From assembly GCA_902492275.1 (NCBI GenBank), contig CABUKW010000045.1, positions 1 to 20,408 on the forward strand: 20,408 nucleotides of DNA. The letters run 5' to 3'. Source of the DNA: an uncultured Peptococcaceae bacterium (GTDB taxonomy: Bacteria > Bacillota > Peptococcia > Peptococcales > Peptococcaceae). The notes under the pieces were generated by a model. It was not told the origin of the DNA. It made no database searches and saw nothing but the letters and a program-made list of their open reading frames with translations. A program made the translations under genes and the position numbers. Positions 6,978-13,300 of this stretch are shown here, one piece after another (position 1 is the stretch's first letter; each line of letters begins with the position of its first letter).

Positions 6978-7973
6978 CTACTTACGGTCAATATATTGTG
7001 CGCCTCCATATACTGCAGACATGGGAAGCATATTTAACGCGGTATCCAATGCGCTTTGTTCCGCCTCTGTCAGCACAATATCTGCGGCTGCTGCATTTTC
7101 TGCAAGCCGTTGCCGTTTGGTTGTGCCGGGGATAGGGACAATCTGACCATGCTTGTGCAGCATCCAGGCCAGAGAAATTTGCGCAGGGGTAGCGCCTTTC
7201 TCTTCAGCAAAATCACGGAGCAGCGACAGCAGCTTTTGATTTTGTTCCTCTGCCTCGGCGGTAAATTGTGGCATGCGGCTTCTATAATCTGTCTCGGTGT
7301 CAAAATGATCGTTCTTGCTATAGATGCCGCTCAAATACCCGTTTGCCATAGGGGAAAAGGCAACAAATCCAATGTTCAATTCTTCCAAAACAGGAAAAAG
7401 GGATTCATGCCAGCGCGCCATCATAGAATAGCGATTTTGAATAGCTGTCAGGGGACAAATGGAATGGGCTTTGCGAATAGTCTCTTCATCTGCCTCGGAA
7501 ATTCCCCAATGAGTAACTTTCCCTTCTTTCATCAAATCCGCAATCGTTCCCGCCACTACTTCTGCTGGAACCTTCGGATCAATACGGTGCTGATAATACA
7601 AATCAATGTGATCGGTTTTCAACCGCCGCAGACTTCCTTCGATAGAAGCGCGAATCGTTTCCGGACGGCTGTCCAACAGCATAGAATCGCCTACCACCTG
7701 AATACCGAATTTTGTTGCGATCACAACCTGATCCCGAACCTCCTTCAGCGCCTCGCCTACCAGTTCCTCATTATTGGATGGTGAGCCGTCTGCAAAGGTT
7801 CCTACATACCGTTCAGCAGTATCAAAGAAGGTATAGCCCATCTCATAGGCTTCTCGAATAAAACCTATCGCCTCTTTCTTCTCCATCGGCGCACCATAGG
7901 CATGGGAAAGCCCCATACAGCCAAACCCTACTGCGCTGACCCTCAAACCCTTACCTAAAATTCTCTCTTTCAT
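6978..7973 (-). CDS. Aldo/keto reductase, AKR13/YajO-like
   Basis: A 331-residue NADPH-dependent aldehyde/ketone reductase. All four catalytic residues are present: Asp51 and Tyr56 (FDTAERY), Lys88 (ATKFG) and His129 (YYQHR). The N-terminal GFGCMGLSHAYG and the C-terminal cofactor segment VPIPGTTKRQRLAEN are hallmarks of the longer bacterial AKR class that includes E. coli YajO and the AKR13 group, distinct from the shorter enzyme encoded at 4606-5451. The ATG at 7973 overlaps the stop of the upstream hydrolase-like gene by 4 nt (ATGA), so translation is probably coupled. It likely reduces a carbonyl compound related to whatever the two exported hydrolase-fold proteins handle; the substrate is unknown. 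Confidence 0.94.
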   Translation of the reverse strand: MKERILGKGLRVSAVGFGCMGLSHAYGAPMEKKEAIGFIREAYEMGYTFFDTAERYVGTFADGSPSNNEELVGEALKEVRDQVVIATKFGIQVVGDSMLLDSRPETIRASIEGSLRRLKTDHIDLYYQHRIDPKVPAEVVAGTIADLMKEGKVTHWGISEADEETIRKAHSICPLTAIQNRYSMMARWHESLFPVLEELNIGFVAFSPMANGYLSGIYSKNDHFDTETDYRSRMPQFTAEAEEQNQKLLSLLRDFAEEKGATPAQISLAWMLHKHGQIVPIPGTTKRQRLAENAAAADIVLTEAEQSALDTALNMLPMSAVYGGAQYIDRK

Positions 7974-8902
7974 CTAACCATGCTCCCTTCCTTTGTCTGG
8001 CTGAAAAGCCAGCCCATCATCTCTTCATCAAAAGCAAAAAGCCCTCCGCCGCCATGCTCGTTGCTGGCACCCTGCCTTGTAAAATATTCGTGCGCCTTCA
8101 CGTCAAGAATCAGCAGCGTGTCAATTTCGGCTTTCGAAAGTCCTTGTGCTTCATACAGCTCATACATTGCTGCGTAGGCTTCCTTTGTCGGATCTGCACC
8201 GTAATACTCGTCATGTTCTCCAACGACCAGATAAACCGGCAGCCAATGTTCTACAACAGGAGCATAGTCTCCGTCCCATTGTGAGCTGCAGTGCAAATAG
8301 GCTGTAAACAATTCCGGCGCTTTTTCCAATACCAACGACATCGTTTCCCCGCCTCCCAAATAACCGCTTGCATAAAACTGGGCAGCATCTATGTTATATA
8401 CATCCAGCAGATACTTTACCAAAGCAATCGTCTGATTGGCGGAAGTTTCGCCCCAATCACCGAGTTGGGGGGCTACAATTATCATGTTTTCATTATATTT
8501 CTGCGCCTCAAAAGCAAATTTCTCAGTCTGAAGATTGACGCCTACGCCCTGAAAATATAAGCCTCCATATCCAGGCAGCGTGACATAAAGTGCGTAAGGC
8601 CCATTGCTGCCATCAGAATCCGGCACATAGATGTGATAGTGAATGTCGCCGTCCCTTTCTGCGTGAAGGACGTTATCCATCTGAAATCCCTGATATTCTT
8701 CCATTCCTTCCGTCACATCCGGCAGCACATCGGCATTTTCCAGTGCGCGCTCTCCATAGGAGACTGCTGCGTCCTTTGAAATTATGATTTCTTCCGTTTC
8801 GTTCACTGGCACAGTTGATTCCAGATTTTGTACCGCTGCAGTTCCACAGCCCATCAGCGAAAAGATCATCGTAAACGAAAGAAAAATTGCTGTTATTTTC
8901 AT
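7970..8902 (-). CDS. Alpha/beta-hydrolase-fold lipoprotein lacking the nucleophile serine
   Basis: A 310-residue exported lipoprotein: signal peptide ending SLMGC (Cys19), linker to about residue 60, then a hydrolase fold resembling dienelactone hydrolase/PHB-depolymerase-like proteins. VTLPGYGG (108-114) is the oxyanion region, and a charge relay is suggested by Asp231 (VGEHDEYYG) and His283 (SNEHGGGG). The elbow reads ASGYLGGGE, so the G-x-S-x-G serine is replaced by Leu182; the codon is TTG (8357-8359), one base from TCG serine. The protein is therefore probably inactive, a binding protein, or carries a recent point mutation. The frame is otherwise intact. It overlaps the genes on both sides by ATGA (8899-8902 and 7970-7973). 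Confidence 0.85.
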   Translation of the reverse strand: MKITAIFLSFTMIFSLMGCGTAAVQNLESTVPVNETEEIIISKDAAVSYGERALENADVLPDVTEGMEEYQGFQMDNVLHAERDGDIHYHIYVPDSDGSNGPYALYVTLPGYGGLYFQGVGVNLQTEKFAFEAQKYNENMIIVAPQLGDWGETSANQTIALVKYLLDVYNIDAAQFYASGYLGGGETMSLVLEKAPELFTAYLHCSSQWDGDYAPVVEHWLPVYLVVGEHDEYYGADPTKEAYAAMYELYEAQGLSKAEIDTLLILDVKAHEYFTRQGASNEHGGGGLFAFDEEMMGWLFSQTKEGSMVR

Positions 8903-9927
8903 TGTACCTGCCTTTCCCAGAAAGCAATGGCTGCATCAATCCAACCTTCCGCCTCTGTACCACTTCCCAAGCCAAAGCCATGTCCCAGCCCCGAATAGGC
9001 GTGAAATTCCGTATCAATACCCAAAGCGCTCATTCCGTCCAATCGCTGTTTCATGGTACGCCAATCGGCAATCCAATCGTTTTTTCCAACAGCCACAAAG
9101 GTTGCCGGATCTGCTTCACTGTATTCGCTCAAACCGGTGTACTGCATGATGACTGTGGCAGGCTGGGGAAGCGCATCTCCGCCAAAAGCCGCTGTGCCGT
9201 AACTGCCAACCCATGCCGCCATGCGAGCGCCCGCCGAACCACCCCATAGAGAATAATCCTCTGTGCTGACTTCCAGTTCCTCCCTATGGTCAAAAATAAA
9301 CGTGATTGCCCTCGCCAAATCTTCACAGGCCGTCTGTGCGCCAGGACGATAAATCAACGCAAACGCGTTATACCCCTGTTTGGAAAGCTCTAATGCATGC
9401 GGAAAGCTGTCCTGCATGGCTCCCACATAGGCGAAAGCGCCTCCAGCATTGCAGAGTGCAAATTTCTCCCCCGGCAGGCCTTTAAAAAAGAACAGTCCGG
9501 TATCTTCCTTTGCTGGATCAGCCGCTTTTTCTGCATCGGTATAAATATCATAGAAAATCGTATTGCCCGCGTCTGCCTTTGTCTTCATGTAATTGACGAT
9601 TTCAACGGTTTTATCAGGCTCAATATTGTTGTACCATGTCAGCCTTAACTGCCCCAGTGTATCTCCACTGTAATAGCCGGAATTTACAGGAAAAATCAAC
9701 CGGCCGTAATCGCCAAAAGAGGCGTCGTGAATCACTTCCGTGATTGGAGTATTTATCGTATACATCGTTTCTAAGCTGGCTTTTTGTGGCTGCTCTGTCT
9801 GTTCCTCATAGCCAGTGCCTTCCAGCATTGCCGTTGATGCAGCCAAATCATTGCCGTTAATCATTCCACCTCCAGCAAGCGCAAGAATAAGGACGAACGC
9901 AATTCCTGACACCGCTGTCTGCTTCAT
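8899..9927 (-). CDS. Exported Aes-type esterase/lipase (alpha/beta hydrolase)
   Basis: A 342-residue exported hydrolase. The start at 9927 follows AGGTGGAGCA; the open frame extends to 10029 but that part reads through a terminator. Residues 1-30 form a signal peptide or N-terminal anchor without a lipobox. The catalytic domain (about 120-340) has the oxyanion loop CNAGGAF (159-165, corresponding to HGGG), nucleophile elbow WGGSAGA with Ser231, acid Asp284 (GKNDW) and His316 (GLGHGFG). This order fits acetyl-esterase/BD-FAE-type enzymes that deacylate small or sugar esters. Its stop overlaps the start of the hydrolase-like lipoprotein by 4 nt. It heads the accessory cluster after the LysR terminator, with a TATAAT at 9961-9966 as its probable -10 element. 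Confidence 0.9.
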   Translation of the reverse strand: MKQTAVSGIAFVLILALAGGGMINGNDLAASTAMLEGTGYEEQTEQPQKASLETMYTINTPITEVIHDASFGDYGRLIFPVNSGYYSGDTLGQLRLTWYNNIEPDKTVEIVNYMKTKADAGNTIFYDIYTDAEKAADPAKEDTGLFFFKGLPGEKFALCNAGGAFAYVGAMQDSFPHALELSKQGYNAFALIYRPGAQTACEDLARAITFIFDHREELEVSTEDYSLWGGSAGARMAAWVGSYGTAAFGGDALPQPATVIMQYTGLSEYSEADPATFVAVGKNDWIADWRTMKQRLDGMSALGIDTEFHAYSGLGHGFGLGSGTEAEGWIDAAIAFWERQVQ

Positions 9928-9960
9928 TGCTCCACCTGCCCTTCCGTTTTTGATGATTTC

Positions 9961-9966
9961 ATTATA
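9961..9966 (-). promoter_or_regulatory. Probable -10 element of the esterase operon
   Basis: ATTATA on the plus strand reads TATAAT on the minus strand, directly after the LysR terminator and 33 nt before the esterase ATG at 9927. A good -35 is not visible at 16-18 nt, where the terminator stem lies, so activation by a bound regulator is plausible. Only the hexamer is seen; its use is inferred. Confidence 0.4.
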
Positions 9967-9969
9967 AGA

Positions 9970-9999
9970 AAAACGAGACCTCCGCAGAAGTCTCGTTTT
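9970..9999 (-). terminator. Rho-independent terminator after the LysR gene
   Basis: A perfect 10-bp stem, AAAACGAGAC (9970-9979) with GTCTCGTTTT (9990-9999), and a 10-nt loop. On the minus strand the stem is followed by TTTTTCTTAT. It begins 27 nt after the LysR stop codon. The A-run on the other side would let it act in both directions. Confidence 0.85.
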
Positions 10000-10025
10000 G
10001 TTTATCAGTATAAACCTATCGGTTA

Positions 10026-10919
10026 TCAATCCTTTGTGACTGTCCTGAGCGCTTGCAAAAATCTTTGAACAGCAGCGGACGGTGTCGCCGCATGAAGCAG
10101 ACCATAGGGAATTTCATAGTCCCAGTCCACTGGAATAATTTTTAACAGCGGATGCACGCTGGCCCATGGACGTACCGCCAGTAAAAGATTGTTGCTGTTC
10201 TCGCAGCGGTTGAATACGGAAACATCGTAAAAATCAAAATCAACGATATGAATCTCATTATGATGTTCCCAGATATCGTCTCGGAGCTGGTCAACGTGAT
10301 GGCTCCAACCACGATGAATCAACATCAGATTTTCCCCATACAGATCCGCAAAGGTGAGCAGATTTTTAGAAGCAAGCGGATGCTGTATCGAAAGGGCACA
10401 GCACAACGGCTCTCTGGCAATTTCAAAGCCTGCGCATTTCCGAAGTCCGAACAAGGTTTCATCAAAAATACCGGCCACCACATCGATGTTCTGTCCAAGA
10501 TTTTGCAAAATTTCTTTTGCGTTTTCCGGCGTATTTTCAAAGGATACCAGCTGGAATTTTATCTCTGGACAAATCTCGTGAATCTTCGGCCATAACTCCA
10601 ATAAAATCTGGGCAGGCGTCATGGCAGAAACGCCAATGCGAATCAGATTGGTATCCTCCATCATGGCATTTCTGGCCCTGGTTACCGAGTCCCGGCAATA
10701 TTGAATCACATATTTTGCGTCCTGATATAAGGATCGCCCTGCCTTCGTCAGAGTCAGTCCCCGGTGACTGCGTTCAAAGAGCGTAACGTCCAGGGAATTT
10801 TCCAGAAGATTAATTTGTTTTATGACAGCAGGCGGTGAAATATACAATTCTTCTGCGGCCTTGGTGAAGCTGCCTGCATCTGCCACACGGAGAAAGGTTT
10901 CAAGCTGTGGATTATACAT
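10026..10919 (-). CDS. LysR-type transcriptional regulator
   Basis: A 297-residue regulator, the usual LysR length. The start at 10919 has GGAGG 6 nt upstream. Residues 1-60 are the winged helix-turn-helix (LETFLRVADAGSFTKAAEEL, then SPPAVIKQINLLENSLDVTLF and RSHRGLTLTKAG), followed by a linker helix and an effector-binding domain from about residue 90 (IRIGVSAMTP onward). Regulators of this class commonly control neighbouring genes in response to a pathway metabolite. Here the cluster lies downstream in the same orientation behind a terminator, not divergently. A palindrome at 5543-5559 is a candidate target. The gene follows the sensor-kinase gene by 75 nt; an imperfect hairpin (10951-10992) fills that gap. 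Confidence 0.95.
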   Translation of the reverse strand: MYNPQLETFLRVADAGSFTKAAEELYISPPAVIKQINLLENSLDVTLFERSHRGLTLTKAGRSLYQDAKYVIQYCRDSVTRARNAMMEDTNLIRIGVSAMTPAQILLELWPKIHEICPEIKFQLVSFENTPENAKEILQNLGQNIDVVAGIFDETLFGLRKCAGFEIAREPLCCALSIQHPLASKNLLTFADLYGENLMLIHRGWSHHVDQLRDDIWEHHNEIHIVDFDFYDVSVFNRCENSNNLLLAVRPWASVHPLLKIIPVDWDYEIPYGLLHAATPSAAVQRFLQALRTVTKD

Positions 10920-10950
10920 ATATGGCCTCCTTCTTCGTTTTTATTCTACT

Positions 10951-10992
10951 ATAGCGAAACGAACCATAAAATCGACAAAAAACGTTTGCTAT
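10951..10992. repeat. Imperfect inverted repeat between sensor kinase and LysR genes
   Basis: ATAGCGAAACG (10951-10961) pairs with CGTTTGCTAT (10983-10992) over 10 bp with one bulged G at 10956 and a 21-nt loop. It begins 2 nt after the kinase stop codon. No T-tract follows the second arm on the minus strand, so a terminator is doubtful; it could be an operator for LysR autoregulation or an RNA processing site. The arm at 10951-10955 overlaps a TATAG that may be part of the LysR promoter. Confidence 0.35.
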
Positions 10993-10994
10993 CG

Positions 10995-12350
10995 TTATGC
11001 AGAAGGCGTTTCTTCATCGGGCAGATGCAAGGTAAACGTGCTGCCTGCACCGACGGTGCTGTTCAATGTCATATAACCGCCATGAAGCTGGGCAATTTGC
11101 TGTACCAGCGCCAAACCAAGCCCGGCTCCTTTTTCATCGCTGCGGGAAGGATTTATTTGATAGAACCGCTGCCAAACCTTTTCCTGCTGTTCTGCTGCAA
11201 TCCCAATGCCATCGTCCTGCACCTGCAGTAAAATTTCTCCTTGCTGTCTGAGCAGCGTCACCCATACTCGTCCGTCCGGCTTTCCATACTTCAAACCGTT
11301 TTCAATCAGATTTTGCACCAAACGAGAAAGCAAGGCCCCGTCAGCCCGCACCACGATGTTCTCTTGCAGCTTTAAGGAAACCCTCTTTTGCTCATAACAC
11401 TGTTCTTCATACAAAGCCTGCAGCAAGCCGCCCAACTCTACATCCTCCAGCTTAACCGATTCGGTTCCTTGTTCCAGTCTGGTCATACTGAGCAGCTTCC
11501 CAATCAAATCAGACATTTTCACAGCCTGCCGGTGAATCATGGCAATGGTTTCCTGCCGTTCCTCCGGCGTCTCGTCATATTTTTCTGCGTACTCACAGGC
11601 ACCCTTGATAATTGACACCGGCGTCCGCAGTTCATGGGAAGCATCGGCAGTAAATTGCTTTTCTGCCTCAAAGGAACGCTCCAGCCGTTCAAACAACTGA
11701 TCAAAGGTATTGGCCAACCGAAAAAATTCATTTCCGCCTTCCGGCAATGCAATGCGCCGTGACAAATCTTTGGCTTCACTGATCGCCTCCGCTGTCGCCA
11801 TGATTTGCTCTAAAGGCCGGAACGCCCTCCGCACAATCCAATAGCTGCCCAAAATCACCAGCAGCAAGAAAACTGAAAAGGATAGCAACGCCACCAATAA
11901 GATATTATGCGCCAATTGCGCATTTTTCGGGGCTTCCATCAAACCACGCACCCAAACGCCCTGTTCCCAGCCCATAGGCAGCCAAATATCCAACACCAGA
12001 TATTGCTCACCGCCAGCAGTCACAGTTCTGGTTATGCCACTCTGAAAAGGCTCCTCTGCTGTAAAGGAAACCGGAATCTGTCCGGCCAGCAGCGCTTCAT
12101 TTTGGCTGTAAATCAAGGTCGTTACGCCGTTTCGATAAAAGCTGAAGCTGTCGCCAAAACTTAAATTTCCTTCTGTCATACCAATCTGTCCCCAATTAAC
12201 TTGTAAGGTTTGCGATAATTGGGACATTGCAGTCTGCGAAGCTACCACATTGCCAATAAACAGCATGAATGCCAGCAGCAAACCAGCCAGCGCCGTCATC
12301 AACAGCGTAAGCCAAAGGGTCAGCTTCAATTTAACAGAATGCTGTTTCAT
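10995..12350 (-). CDS. Membrane sensor histidine kinase (OmpR-partner class)
   Basis: A 451-residue sensor kinase. The ATG at 12350 overlaps the response-regulator stop by 4 nt (ATGA) and has GGAGG just upstream; an open frame to 12386 only reads back into that gene. Membrane helices lie at about 9-36 and 148-172, enclosing a roughly 110-residue extracytoplasmic sensor with no domain I recognise. HAMP follows at about 173-225, then the H-box with phospho-acceptor His239 (ASHELRTP), N-box QNLIENGLKYG (Asn347 region), and ATP-binding DDGIGIA (379-385) and GAGLGLAL (408-415). All catalytic elements are intact. It should phosphorylate the regulator encoded just upstream. PepSY proteins encoded at 68-2112 are possible outputs or sensor partners. 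Confidence 0.94.
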   Translation of the reverse strand: MKQHSVKLKLTLWLTLLMTALAGLLLAFMLFIGNVVASQTAMSQLSQTLQVNWGQIGMTEGNLSFGDSFSFYRNGVTTLIYSQNEALLAGQIPVSFTAEEPFQSGITRTVTAGGEQYLVLDIWLPMGWEQGVWVRGLMEAPKNAQLAHNILLVALLSFSVFLLLVILGSYWIVRRAFRPLEQIMATAEAISEAKDLSRRIALPEGGNEFFRLANTFDQLFERLERSFEAEKQFTADASHELRTPVSIIKGACEYAEKYDETPEERQETIAMIHRQAVKMSDLIGKLLSMTRLEQGTESVKLEDVELGGLLQALYEEQCYEQKRVSLKLQENIVVRADGALLSRLVQNLIENGLKYGKPDGRVWVTLLRQQGEILLQVQDDGIGIAAEQQEKVWQRFYQINPSRSDEKGAGLGLALVQQIAQLHGGYMTLNSTVGAGSTFTLHLPDEETPSA

Positions 12351-13036
12351 ACGCCCTCCGTCGTTTCCTCTGCCCGCAGTACCCAACCGACGCCCCGCAG
12401 AGTATGCAGCAATTTTACAGCATGACCGCTGTCTATTTTTTTCCGCAAACGGCTTATATAAACATCTACATTGTTTGAGCTTCCAGAATATTCATAATTC
12501 CAAATTTGATTTTCCAGCTGTTCGCGGGATAACACAATGCCCTGGTTGCGCATCATATATTCCAGGATGGTAAATTCCTTTGGCAAAAGAGAAATTTCCA
12601 CACCTGCCCGTTTTACAGTGCGGCGCTCTGTATCTACAGTCAAATCAGCAAGCGTAAATTGGTTGCTCTTGCTGCCTGCACGCTTTCGGGTCATGGCACG
12701 GATTCGCGCCAACAGCTCATCAAAATCAAAGGGCTTGACCAAATAATCATCGGCGCCCAAATCCAAGCCCTTCACGCGGTCCGCAACAGCGTCCCGGGCC
12801 GTCAGAAATAATACCGGTGTGTCCACGCCCTTGCTTCGCAGCTGCTGCAGCAACTGATACCCGTCCAGCTTCGGCAGCATAACATCCAGCAAAATCGCGT
12901 CATAGTCTGCGCCCAGCAAATATTCCAACGCCTCTTGTCCGTCAAAACAGCCGTCCACACTGTACCCAGCTTTTTTTAACATCTTTACAATCAAACGGTT
13001 CATATCCCGCGCATCTTCTACCACTAAAATCCGCAA
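12347..13036 (-). CDS. OmpR-family response regulator
   Basis: A two-component response regulator of 229 residues from a TTG start at 13036. I chose this start because AAAGGA lies 8 nt upstream and the product then begins MRILVVEDA, the normal family N-terminus; the frame is open to 13072 but those 12 residues have no ribosome site. The receiver domain (1-118) has Glu7/Asp8, phospho-acceptor Asp51 (LLDVMLP), Thr79 and Lys101 (LVKPF). The C-terminal winged helix (about 128-225) carries LLPKEFTILEYM and NNVDVYISRLRKKID. It is the first gene of a translationally coupled pair with the kinase. The 11-bp tandem repeat at 2157-2178 has the layout of a site for this family. Confidence 0.95.
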   Translation of the reverse strand: MRILVVEDARDMNRLIVKMLKKAGYSVDGCFDGQEALEYLLGADYDAILLDVMLPKLDGYQLLQQLRSKGVDTPVLFLTARDAVADRVKGLDLGADDYLVKPFDFDELLARIRAMTRKRAGSKSNQFTLADLTVDTERRTVKRAGVEISLLPKEFTILEYMMRNQGIVLSREQLENQIWNYEYSGSSNNVDVYISRLRKKIDSGHAVKLLHTLRGVGWVLRAEETTEGV

Positions 13037-13121
13037 GCTATCAGTCCTTTCTTTCTCAGCACAATGCGACAAAGGTATTTATGCTTTTACAATCTCATCT
13101 CTCCCAAAACGCTCTGCCCTT

Positions 13122-13130
13122 ATTTTAGCA
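13122..13130 (-). promoter_or_regulatory. Extended -10 promoter of the two-component operon
   Basis: On the minus strand TGCTAAAAT (13130-13122) is an extended -10 element, about 86 nt before the TTG start at 13036. The region 17-18 nt upstream reads TGTTCA, a poor -35, in keeping with an extended -10 or an activated promoter. The surrounding sequence is very AT-rich. Confidence 0.45.
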
Positions 13131-13205
13131 TATTTTTTATATTGTGAACAGCTTGAAAACTTTCTTAAAGCAAGCACATTCTGTTCTGTTTTAAAACTAT
13201 TACAA

Positions 13206-13272
13206 AAAAGAACTGCCTGGGCAGCCCATCTCTCCATAACATAGCGGATGCTCCTCACACGGCAGTTCTTTT
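13206..13272 (-). terminator. Rho-independent terminator of the pcrA-ligA-gatCAB operon
   Basis: AAAAGAACTGCC (13206-13217) pairs perfectly with GGCAGTTCTTTT (13261-13272) around a 43-nt loop. On the minus strand the second arm runs into TTTTTTG. It begins 28 nt after the gatB stop codon. The loop contains its own small hairpin, TGGGC-A-GCCCA, at 13218-13228. Confidence 0.75.
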
Positions 13273-13300
13273 CAAACGATATGCAATTGTCAGCAAATCT

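Noticed and set aside
7056..7784. Long plus-strand open frame (242 codons) opposite the AKR13-like gene
   Set aside because: It is antisense to a gene with a complete catalytic tetrad, has no ribosome site, and its Cys/His-rich composition is typical of a shadow frame. The same applies to plus-strand frames at 3357-3914, 4558-5178, 10248-10595 and 13355-13906.
2113..10994. Integrated mobile element carrying the accessory cluster
   Set aside because: No transposase, integrase, tRNA gene, terminal inverted repeats or target duplications are visible; acquisition remains only an inference from gene order.
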